64,000 nucleotides of DNA from Nitrobacter sp047149785. Lineage in GTDB: Bacteria; Pseudomonadota; Alphaproteobacteria; Rhizobiales; Xanthobacteraceae. Shown here one piece after another: positions 17,550 through 24,446 of this stretch. The notes below the pieces were generated by a model. The model saw only the letters and a list, made by a program, of their open reading frames with translations. It did not search any database and was not told where the DNA came from. Position numbers and translations under genes: made by a program. Where the stretch lies: NCBI RefSeq assembly GCF_047149785.1, contig NZ_BAAGBE010000001.1, positions 558,001 to 622,000 on the forward strand. Direction: 5' to 3'. Positions within the stretch are counted from its first letter, which is position 1. The number at the start of each line of letters is the position of its first letter.

Positions 17550-17564
17550 CTTATCTGCTCACGG

Positions 17565-18050
17565 ATGTCAACCTTGCAAGCGCGCGCCCCCGCCGATCCC
17601 ACCTTCGAGACCACGATTCTGGTGCGCGACACCTGCCTGTGCCTGCACGCGCAGAGAGCAGCGCGGGCGATCGCGCGTCGCTTCGATATCGCGCTGAAGC
17701 CGATTGGCATCACCAGCGGGCAATTCTCCCTGCTCATGTCGCTCAATCGGCCGCAGCCACCGAACCTCGGCAGCGTGGCGTCACTACTGGCAATGGACAG
17801 GACGACGTTGACCGCTAACCTCAAGCCGCTGGAGCGCCGCCGCCTGGTCAAGACGATGGCTGATTCAACCGATAGGCGAGCGCGCCTACTGCGGCTGACG
17901 CTGGTCGGCCGGACAGTTCTGGCCAAGGCGGTGCCGATCTGGCGGCATGTTCATGCGGAGATCGAAAAGCAACTATCAGACCCGGATCGTCTGCGGGTCG
18001 AGCTCAACGTTCTTTCGAAATCCGGCAATCGTGACGGTGCCGCTGGGTAG
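17565..18050 (+). CDS. MarR-family transcriptional regulator
   Basis: 161-residue winged-helix protein. The recognition-helix region and wing read VASLLAMDRTTLTANLKPLERRRLVKT (quoted part: MDRTTLTANLKPLERRRLV) followed by DSTDRRARLLRLT, the DxRxR wing of MarR proteins. The N-terminal helix includes TCLCLHAQRAARAIARRFD and the GITSGQFSLLMSL segment, typical of the MarR dimer domain. It lies divergent to the VOC gene, with about 145 bp between the starts that would hold both promoters. The shared region contains TTGATATCAA (17540-17549), a perfect palindrome and a plausible operator. Ligand unknown; Cys residues near the N-terminus might make it redox-responsive, which is inference. Confidence 0.9.
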   Translation: MSTLQARAPADPTFETTILVRDTCLCLHAQRAARAIARRFDIALKPIGITSGQFSLLMSLNRPQPPNLGSVASLLAMDRTTLTANLKPLERRRLVKTMADSTDRRARLLRLTLVGRTVLAKAVPIWRHVHAEIEKQLSDPDRLRVELNVLSKSGNRDGAAG

Positions 18051-18140
18051 GTCAAAGGATTGCACCGGCGTCAACTCTTGTCGTTTCCACCCGTGCCCAC
18101 CATCATGGCGGCTGTGAAATAACGGCGGGCTTGCCGTCAG

Positions 18141-18247
18141 CTAGAGCCTTTCCGCTTCTGATGGAATCAGAAGCGGAGCTCTCTGATTTTGATTTGACGC
18201 GTTTTCTTGACGCGAACCGGTAGCCACTTTGCTTGAAAACGCTCTAA
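18141..18247 (+). repeat. Dispersed repeat element, left copy flanking the rml cluster
   Basis: Starts with AGAGCCTTTCCGCTTCTGAT, contains the inner palindrome CCGCTTCTGAT-GGA-ATCAGAAGCGG and ends with GCCACTTTGCTTGAAAACGC and TCTAA. A copy in opposite orientation lies at 21916-22022. It resembles non-coding dispersed repeats I recall from Bradyrhizobiaceae genomes. The rest of 18051-18368 holds no gene I can support. Confidence 0.8.
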
Positions 18248-18368
18248 TAAGCGGACGAAAGAACGACAGGTCTCCCGCTGCCGCAACCTCGCGAGCGATC
18301 TCCCTGACGCAATGATATTTGGAACGCGAATTAATGCCGGGCCGGTCCCCGACGGCTGGCGGATTGTA

Positions 18369-19436
18369 CTACCCGCTGAGCCCGACGCGTTTCGCTGCAT
18401 AGCCTCGCTCCAGGATCGCCCGCCACCACGGCCGTGTTTCGACGTACCAGCGAACTGTCTTCTCGATACCGCTTTCAAAAGTTTCCTCCGCCCACCAGCC
18501 AAGCTCGCGCTCGAGCTTTGACGCATCGATGGCGTAGCGGCGGTCGTGACCGGGTCGATCGGCGACGAATCTGATCAGACCCCGGCGCGAACCATTTTCT
18601 CCCGGTGTGATCTCGTCGAGGAGGTCGCAGATGCTCTCGACCACGTGCAGATTGGTGCGTTCGTTACGGCCGCCGACATTGTAGGTCTCGCCGACCACGC
18701 CGTGCTCGAGCACCAGCGCGAGCGCCCTCGCGTGGTCCTCGACATAAAGCCAGTCGCGGATATTCTTGCCGTCGCCATAGACGGGTAGCGGCTCGTCGGC
18801 GAGGCCTTTGATGATCATGTGGGGGATCAGCTTTTCCGGAAAGTGATAGGGTCCGTAATTATTCGAGCAATTGGTCACCAGGGTCGGCAGGTCGTAGGTC
18901 TCTCGCCAGGCGCGCACCAGATGGTCGGAGGAAGCCTTGCTCGCCGAATAGGGCGAGTTTGGTGCATAGGCCGTGGCTTCCGTGAAGGCGCCCTCATCGC
19001 CGAGCGAACCGAACACTTCGTCGGTAGAAACGTGAAGGAAACGGAAATGCCTGCGCTTCTCAGGCGACAGCGTGCGCCAGTAGCGCAACGTTTCCTGCAA
19101 GAGCGTGAACGTGCCGACGATATTGGTTTGAATGAATTCGCCGGGGCCGTCGATCGAGCGATCGACATGGCTCTCAGCCGCGAGATTCATCACCGCGTCC
19201 GGGCGATATCTTTCGAACAGATGGCGCAGGCCGGCACCATCGCAAATGCATTGCTTCTCGAAGGTGTAGTTCAGATTTTCGTTGGTGCCCGGCAATGAGT
19301 CGAGGTTCGCGGCGTAGGTGCACTTGTCGACGTTGACTACGCGGGCGTGGGTATTGCGCAGGAGATGACGAACCACCGCCGAGCCGATGAACCCCGCGCC
19401 GCCGGTGACAAAAATGGTCGAAGCTTTGAAGCGCAT
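18369..19436 (-). CDS. rmlB: dTDP-glucose 4,6-dehydratase
   Basis: Second step of dTDP-L-rhamnose synthesis: oxidation and dehydration of dTDP-glucose to dTDP-4-keto-6-deoxyglucose. It is an extended SDR enzyme of 355 residues with the NAD-binding VTGGAGFIGSAVVRHLL near the N-terminus, the active-site STDEVFGSLGD motif, and YSASKASSDHLV with the catalytic Tyr-x3-Lys. The ATG at 19436 has a GGAGG about 6 nt upstream; earlier ATGs in frame would add residues without family match. It lies 25 nt downstream of rmlA in the same direction, forming an rmlAB pair divergent from rmlCD. Confidence 0.95.
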   Translation of the reverse strand: MRFKASTIFVTGGAGFIGSAVVRHLLRNTHARVVNVDKCTYAANLDSLPGTNENLNYTFEKQCICDGAGLRHLFERYRPDAVMNLAAESHVDRSIDGPGEFIQTNIVGTFTLLQETLRYWRTLSPEKRRHFRFLHVSTDEVFGSLGDEGAFTEATAYAPNSPYSASKASSDHLVRAWRETYDLPTLVTNCSNNYGPYHFPEKLIPHMIIKGLADEPLPVYGDGKNIRDWLYVEDHARALALVLEHGVVGETYNVGGRNERTNLHVVESICDLLDEITPGENGSRRGLIRFVADRPGHDRRYAIDASKLERELGWWAEETFESGIEKTVRWYVETRPWWRAILERGYAAKRVGLSG

Positions 19437-19461
19437 GACCGACCGCCTCCATGGGCTGGAA

Positions 19462-20337
19462 TCAACACTCATACGAAAGGGCAACTGATTTCAGATATTC
19501 GCCGTAGCTGCTTTTTGCGTTCTTCTGGGCTGCTTTTTCGAATGCCTGAAGCGAGATGTAACCTTGTCGCAGCGCGATTTCCTCGGGGCAGGCGATGCGC
19601 AAGCCCTGACGCTGCTCCAGGATCTGGACAAAATGGCTGGCCTCGACCAGCGAGGAATGCGTGCCCGTGTCGAGCCAGGCAAAGCCGCGTCCGAGCACCT
19701 CGACATAGAGGTTGCCGCGCTCGAGATAGGCGTTGTTGACGTCTGTGATCTCGATCTCTCCGCGTGCCGAGGGCTTGATGCCGGCTGCGATCTCGACGAC
19801 GTCGTTGTCATAAAAATACAGTCCGGTCACTGCTATGTTGGACTTCGGTCGTTTCGGTTTCTCCTCGATGGAGAGCGCGCGTCCGGTGTCGTCGAGTTCG
19901 ACCACCCCGTATTGTTCCGGAGTGTTGACGATATAGCCGAACACCGTGGCGCCATTGTTGCGGGCGGCCGCCGCCGATAACATGCGTGGCAGCCCGTGGC
20001 CGTAGAAAATGTTATCGCCTAACACCAGCGCGACCGCGTCCGAGCCGATAAAGTCGCGGCCGACGATAAAGGCGTCCGCCAGCCCGCGCGGCGCGTCCTG
20101 CGTGGCATAGGCGAAACGCATGCCGATCTCGCTGCCGTCGCCCAGCAGGCGATGAAACAGCGGCCCGTCCTGCGGCGTCGAGATGATCAGAATCTCGCGG
20201 ATGCCGCCCAGCATCAGCGTCGAGAGCGGGTAGTAGATCATCGGCTTGTCGAAAACGGGCAGGAGTTGTTTTGAGACGACCGTGGTCACCGGGTAAAGGC
20301 GCGAGCCCGTCCCGCCGGCAAGAATGATGCCCTTCAT
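19462..20337 (-). CDS. rmlA: Glucose-1-phosphate thymidylyltransferase
   Basis: Makes dTDP-glucose from dTTP and glucose-1-phosphate, the entry step to dTDP-rhamnose and other dTDP-sugars. The 291-residue protein shows MKGIILAGGTGSRLYPVTTV with the nucleotide-binding G-G-T-G-S-R-L-x-P motif, VSKQLLPVFDKPMIYYPLST, the metal-binding VLGDNIFYG and EEKPKRPKSN. Length and motifs match the short RmlA class. The start codon at 20337 faces rmlC with 105 bp between them. Confidence 0.96.
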   Translation of the reverse strand: MKGIILAGGTGSRLYPVTTVVSKQLLPVFDKPMIYYPLSTLMLGGIREILIISTPQDGPLFHRLLGDGSEIGMRFAYATQDAPRGLADAFIVGRDFIGSDAVALVLGDNIFYGHGLPRMLSAAAARNNGATVFGYIVNTPEQYGVVELDDTGRALSIEEKPKRPKSNIAVTGLYFYDNDVVEIAAGIKPSARGEIEITDVNNAYLERGNLYVEVLGRGFAWLDTGTHSSLVEASHFVQILEQRQGLRIACPEEIALRQGYISLQAFEKAAQKNAKSSYGEYLKSVALSYEC

Positions 20338-20442
20338 AGCCCTTCACATCCTATCGTCGATAACATAACATATAGTGTTAATCGCGCAAGTTTGTTATCA
20401 ATGAGGAGGTATCATGAGTTAATAAATACGAAGCGACATGAG
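20338..20442. promoter_or_regulatory. Divergent rmlA/rmlC control region
   Basis: AT-rich 105-bp region between the rmlA and rmlC starts. It holds widely spaced inverted repeats GATAACA (20359-20365) and TGTTATC (20393-20399). A strong GAGGAGGT (20404-20411) is followed by ATG AGT TAA, a two-codon frame just before rmlC. No assigned regulator. Confidence 0.4.
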
Positions 20443-20997
20443 ATGAATGTTATCAAGACGGAAATACCGGACGTCATCATCATCGAGCCGCGGCTGTTCG
20501 GCGATCAGCGCGGCTTTTTTCTCGAGACCTATCAATTTCTCCGTTACGCCGATCACGGGGTCGGTCGTCCGTTCATCCAGGACAACCTGTCCCGTTCCTC
20601 CCGGGGCGTGCTGCGCGGCCTGCACCTGCAAACTCCCGGCGCACAGGGGAAGCTGGTGACCGTGCTCCGCGGCAAGGTGCTGGATGTTGCCGTCGATGTG
20701 AGGATCGGCAGCCCGAACTTCGGCCGTCACGTTGCCGTCGAGCTGAGCGAAGAGAACAGGCAGCAGCTCTGGGTTCCCCGCGGCTTCGCGCACGGCTTTG
20801 TCGTTCTCTCCGAGACTGCTGACTTCTTCTACAAATGTGACGATCTCTACAGCCCGAAGGACGAGCTCTCGATCCGGTGGAACGATCCCGCGATCGGCAT
20901 CGACTGGGGCATGGACACGCCATCCTTGTCGGCCAAAGACGCCGACGCGCCGCTGCTTGCCGACATCAAGAACCTTCCGGTCTATGGGCAGGTCTGA
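20443..20997 (+). CDS. rmlC: dTDP-4-dehydrorhamnose 3,5-epimerase
   Basis: Epimerises C3 and C5 of the 4-keto sugar made by RmlB. The 184-residue cupin shows IEPRLFGDQRGFFLETYQ, QDNLSRSSRGVLRGLHLQ with the catalytic His, and VPRGFAHGFVVLSE. I start at the ATG at 20443 because the family match begins there (MNVIKTEIPDVIIIEP) and the length is normal; earlier in-frame starts (ATG 20401, TTG 20392) add 14-17 unmatched residues. The ribosome site before 20443 is weak, while a strong one precedes a two-codon frame 30 nt upstream. The stop overlaps the rmlD start (TGATG). Confidence 0.94.
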   Translation: MNVIKTEIPDVIIIEPRLFGDQRGFFLETYQFLRYADHGVGRPFIQDNLSRSSRGVLRGLHLQTPGAQGKLVTVLRGKVLDVAVDVRIGSPNFGRHVAVELSEENRQQLWVPRGFAHGFVVLSETADFFYKCDDLYSPKDELSIRWNDPAIGIDWGMDTPSLSAKDADAPLLADIKNLPVYGQV

Positions 20998-21911
20998 TGC
21001 GAATACTGCTGACGGGAACCAACGGCCAGGTTGGCGGCGCGCTGCGTCCGCTGTTGGAGAAGGGGGGCACAGTCATCGCCCCGTCGCGGAACGAATTCGA
21101 CCTGTCGAAACCGGAGACGCTTGCTGGGGCGCTCGACGCTTTCAAGCCCGATCTCATCATCAATCCCGCGGCCTATACCGCGGTGGATCGCGCTGAGGAC
21201 GAGTGCGAGCTTGCCTTCGTCGTCAACGCCAGGGCGCCCGAGGCGATCGCGACCTGGTCGTCCCGGCATCGCGTGCCGCTGCTCCATTTCTCAACCGACT
21301 ATGTCTTCGATGGCTCGGGGAATAGGCCGTGGCGCGAGGACAGTGCCACGGGCCCGCTCTCGGTCTACGGAGCGAGCAAGCTCGCCGGCGACCTCGCCAT
21401 CCAGGCGGCCGGCGGGCCGCATCTGATCGTGCGCACCTGCTGGGTCTACTCTGCGAGCGGAACCAATTTTCTGCGCACCATCGCGCGGCTGGCCGGCGAG
21501 CGCGAGGAATTGCGCATTGTCGCCGATCAGATCGGCGCGCCGACCACCGCGAGCGCGATCGCCGATGCCGTTACCGGCGTCGTGTGGTCGAATGCATCGA
21601 ATCTGGAAGAGGCGTTCACGCGTAAGGGCGGCGTGGTCAATCTCGCGTGCGCCGGCGAGACCAGTTGGCATGGCTTTGCAAGCGCCATTGTCGCCGGGTT
21701 GAGGTCGCGTGGCATGAGGCTTGCCGTGAAGACGATCACTCCGATCGCGGCGGCTGATTTCCCGACCAGGGCCGAGCGGCCTGCCAACTCCAGGCTCGAC
21801 CTGTCGCGCTTGAGAGATCTGTTGGGCGTGACCACGCCGGCCTGGCAGAGAGCGCTGTTGTCGGAGCTCGACAGCCTCGTCGCTATGCAACGCGAGCAGG
21901 CCGACCATTGA
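20997..21911 (+). CDS. rmlD: dTDP-4-dehydrorhamnose reductase
   Basis: Final NAD(P)H-dependent reduction giving dTDP-L-rhamnose. The 304-residue SDR protein has MRILLTGTNGQVGGALRPLL (NAD-binding), the INPAAYTAVDRAEDE block, FSTDYVFDGSGNRPWRED and the catalytic YGASKLAGD. The ATG at 20997 overlaps the rmlC stop as TGATG. With RmlABC in the adjacent genes the whole dTDP-rhamnose pathway is encoded in 3.6 kb. The product would feed the large glycosyltransferases downstream, which is inference from position. Confidence 0.95.
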   Translation: MRILLTGTNGQVGGALRPLLEKGGTVIAPSRNEFDLSKPETLAGALDAFKPDLIINPAAYTAVDRAEDECELAFVVNARAPEAIATWSSRHRVPLLHFSTDYVFDGSGNRPWREDSATGPLSVYGASKLAGDLAIQAAGGPHLIVRTCWVYSASGTNFLRTIARLAGEREELRIVADQIGAPTTASAIADAVTGVVWSNASNLEEAFTRKGGVVNLACAGETSWHGFASAIVAGLRSRGMRLAVKTITPIAAADFPTRAERPANSRLDLSRLRDLLGVTTPAWQRALLSELDSLVAMQREQADH

Positions 21912-21915
21912 GTCA

Positions 21916-22022
21916 TTAGAGCGTTTTCAAGCGAAGTGGCTACCGGTTCGCGTAAAGAAAACGCGTCAAATCAAAAATATAGAGCCCCGCTTCTGGTTCC
22001 ATCAGAAGCGGAAAGGCTCCAG
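21916..22022 (-). repeat. Dispersed repeat element, right copy flanking the rml cluster (inverted)
   Basis: Read on the minus strand it matches the left copy at 18141-18247: GGAGCCTTTCCGCTTCTGAT at one end and GCCACTTCGCTTGAAAACGC with TCTAA at the other, with a partly decayed middle. On its right, GAGCGGTTCACGTTTTGACG (22022-22041) looks like the edge of a second repeat type. It starts only 4 nt after the rmlD stop. Confidence 0.8.
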
Positions 22023-22094
22023 AGCGGTTCACGTTTTGACGGAAGCGCAATCACGGCACTTGATTCCATGTAACGATGAATGGCCGGAGCCTCG

Positions 22095-24446
22095 TCAGAA
22101 TCCCAACGGCAGATCGCGCGCGGCCGGCGGCCGATTGTAACGGGGAATCCGTCGTCCCGGAGGCCAGGCCAGGCCGCCGTACGGAACGCCGTCGCGCGAC
22201 AGTTGCGGATTGTAGGTCGGGTCTTCGTTGAGCAACTCACCCCAGCGCGCGCGAAGCAGATTGAGTTCATGCTCGAGCCGAGTTTTCCGGTCGGCGCGGG
22301 TATCGCTGCCCCGGCTCATCGATTCGGCGTGAACCAGTTTTGCGTGCGGCGTAAAGATGATGCGTTTTCCGGCCTCACGCAGGCGCAGGCAATAATCGAC
22401 ATCATTGAGCGTTACGGCGAAGCGGGCTTGGTCCATTCCACCGACCGCAAGATAGTCGCTTCGTCGGGTCGCAAGGCAGGCCGCGGTCACGGCACTGCAT
22501 TCGTGCGCCACGAGGAGTTGATCGAGAAATCCCGGATCATCGCCGAACCGATCCGTGAAGGCGTGAGCGACCGAAAAGTTCATGCCCAATACGACGCCGC
22601 CGTGCTGAACGACGCCGCCTGGCCAGGTCAACAACGCGCCGACCGCGCCGACATCCGGTTCGACGAGGCGCGTAAGCATCTCCTCGAGCCAGTCATCGGA
22701 TGCTGCCTCGATGTCGTTGTTGAGAAGGCACAGGATGTCGCTGTCGAGCGTTGCTGCGGCCTGATTGTTAAGCCGTGCGAAATTGAACGGCCCCTCGATC
22801 CTCAATGTCCTGATGCCGCGCCGCGACAGATTGGACAGATAGTCGATTGTATCCGGATGGGCGCTGTCATTATCCACGACGAGGATATCGGCACCGCAGC
22901 GTTCGACCGCGGGCGCGATGCTGTCGAGGCATTTGCGCAGCAGCGACACGCGGTCGCGCGTCGGGATGATCACGGTCGTCCGCTTCTGCGAAAGCGATCG
23001 CCCGATTCGAACTGCGGGAAAGAAATGGCCTTGCTGCCCGGATACGGTTGCATCAATTCCGCGCGCCCGCAGGTGCCGGTGGCTCGCGGCCGATAGCAAG
23101 GCGCCGGCTTTTGTCGGATCGAGCCTTGGCATCGTCGCCAATGCTCCGGGCAGGTGAAGGATATCTGCGTTCAGCGGACCGGCCCGATCGAGCAGGCTGT
23201 TGAAAAGGCGGTAGAGGTTGTCCGGACGTGCCTTGGCGGCCGCCGTCAGGGCGTCGCGCCGGACAGCGAACAGGTGCGCGCAATACCCTTGCTCGAGCAT
23301 CCTTTCGTAATCGAACGCCGGAAAGGCAAGCGGCCAGACGCGGCCGTCATTGGCGAGAAAGTCGAGGTCGCCGTATATGGCCACCGCGTCGGGATGGTCG
23401 TCGAACGCGGCTGCGATGCGCGCCAGAGCGTTTTGCTCAAGCGACATGCCCGCCATGGTCACGACGACGTGGCGCGCATCGGATGCGGCGTCCGCGAGGA
23501 ACTCCAGCAGGGCATCGCTGTCGATCAGGAGCGGCTGACCGTCGATCGCGCCCGCGGTCCAGCTCTCATGGCTTTGCGCCTCCAGGCTGTCGAGCGTCTG
23601 CTGCGCACCGTTGCTGCCGGCGATCACGACGGCCAGCCGAAGCGGGCTTGGCTGCGGCTCCGGCAATGGGAAGCGATCGCGCCAGTCCGCATAGTCGTGC
23701 AAGGGCAGCGAAGCGGGAATAAGCTGATCGTACAATCTGCCGCGCAGCCGCTCGGCGTCGTAACCGCCGATGGCGTCGATCATTCCGGTAAGTCCGTCGG
23801 GAAACGCAACGAAGACGGCTGTTGCCGGGATTTGTTCGCCGTCCTCCCGCCGCAGCAGGATTCGATGGACACGGCCGTCGGCAAAGCGTTGCGGGACGTG
23901 GAAATCGAAGGCGCGAACGTTGCGTGACGTCTCTCCCTCGGCAGCGCCGCCGATATGCGTCCATGCCGCGGCGCGGACCTGCGCGACGGACTCGCCATCC
24001 ACGATCGCTTCCAGCGTGACGGCGGTTTCGCTATCGATCCAGCCCTGGAAATGCAGGCCACCCAGCCAACGCAGCCTGCAGGCCGGGCGAAGATCGACCG
24101 GACACGCGCTGTCATTCTCAAGGTCGATGGGGTGGCCGACGGGAGTCCCGAGATTGGCAAGGCGCGCCGAAAGAAGGCGCGCGGCGCGGAGCAGATCGGG
24201 GTCGAGGGTCACCGCAAAGCCGCAAGTGTAGTTCCGGCCTTGCCGAGAGCCTTCCGGCGCGAAAGCATCGGCGTAGGCTGTCTTCAGCACCAGGCCGTCA
24301 AGCAGGATGTCGACCGTGAAGCGGCGTTCCGGAGCCTCCGGATCGAACACGAAACCGGACACCGTGCCGTCGTCGCCGAGCGCCAGCCAACTGACAAGCT
24401 TTGGCTTGGCGATCGGTGCTTTGCGGACCCGGGTGACGCGCGTCAT
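22095..24446 (-). CDS. Large family 2 glycosyltransferase with N-terminal beta-rich modules
   Basis: 783 residues. The C-terminal third (about residues 475-730) is a GT-A fold family 2 domain: TTVIIPTRDRVSLLRKCLDS, ILVVDNDSA, FNFARLNNQAA, the DxD-like LLNNDIEAASDDWLEE, and LNDVDYCLRLREAGKRIIFT. This is the pattern of rhamnosyl- and related transferases of O-antigen clusters. The N-terminal 200 residues are beta-rich and unassigned (VSWLALGDDGTVSGFVFDPE); a second, weakly conserved nucleotide-sugar-like domain may occupy about residues 240-450 (AVAIYGDLDFLANDG). The start overlaps the stop of the upstream transferase by 4 nt, so the two are co-translated. Proximity to rml genes suggests a rhamnose donor; not proven. 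Confidence 0.88.
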   Translation of the reverse strand: MTRVTRVRKAPIAKPKLVSWLALGDDGTVSGFVFDPEAPERRFTVDILLDGLVLKTAYADAFAPEGSRQGRNYTCGFAVTLDPDLLRAARLLSARLANLGTPVGHPIDLENDSACPVDLRPACRLRWLGGLHFQGWIDSETAVTLEAIVDGESVAQVRAAAWTHIGGAAEGETSRNVRAFDFHVPQRFADGRVHRILLRREDGEQIPATAVFVAFPDGLTGMIDAIGGYDAERLRGRLYDQLIPASLPLHDYADWRDRFPLPEPQPSPLRLAVVIAGSNGAQQTLDSLEAQSHESWTAGAIDGQPLLIDSDALLEFLADAASDARHVVVTMAGMSLEQNALARIAAAFDDHPDAVAIYGDLDFLANDGRVWPLAFPAFDYERMLEQGYCAHLFAVRRDALTAAAKARPDNLYRLFNSLLDRAGPLNADILHLPGALATMPRLDPTKAGALLSAASHRHLRARGIDATVSGQQGHFFPAVRIGRSLSQKRTTVIIPTRDRVSLLRKCLDSIAPAVERCGADILVVDNDSAHPDTIDYLSNLSRRGIRTLRIEGPFNFARLNNQAAATLDSDILCLLNNDIEAASDDWLEEMLTRLVEPDVGAVGALLTWPGGVVQHGGVVLGMNFSVAHAFTDRFGDDPGFLDQLLVAHECSAVTAACLATRRSDYLAVGGMDQARFAVTLNDVDYCLRLREAGKRIIFTPHAKLVHAESMSRGSDTRADRKTRLEHELNLLRARWGELLNEDPTYNPQLSRDGVPYGGLAWPPGRRIPRYNRPPAARDLPLGF

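Noticed and set aside
22080..23096. 338-codon plus frame antisense to the 783-residue glycosyltransferase
   Set aside because: Shadow frame; the transferase motifs lie on the minus strand.
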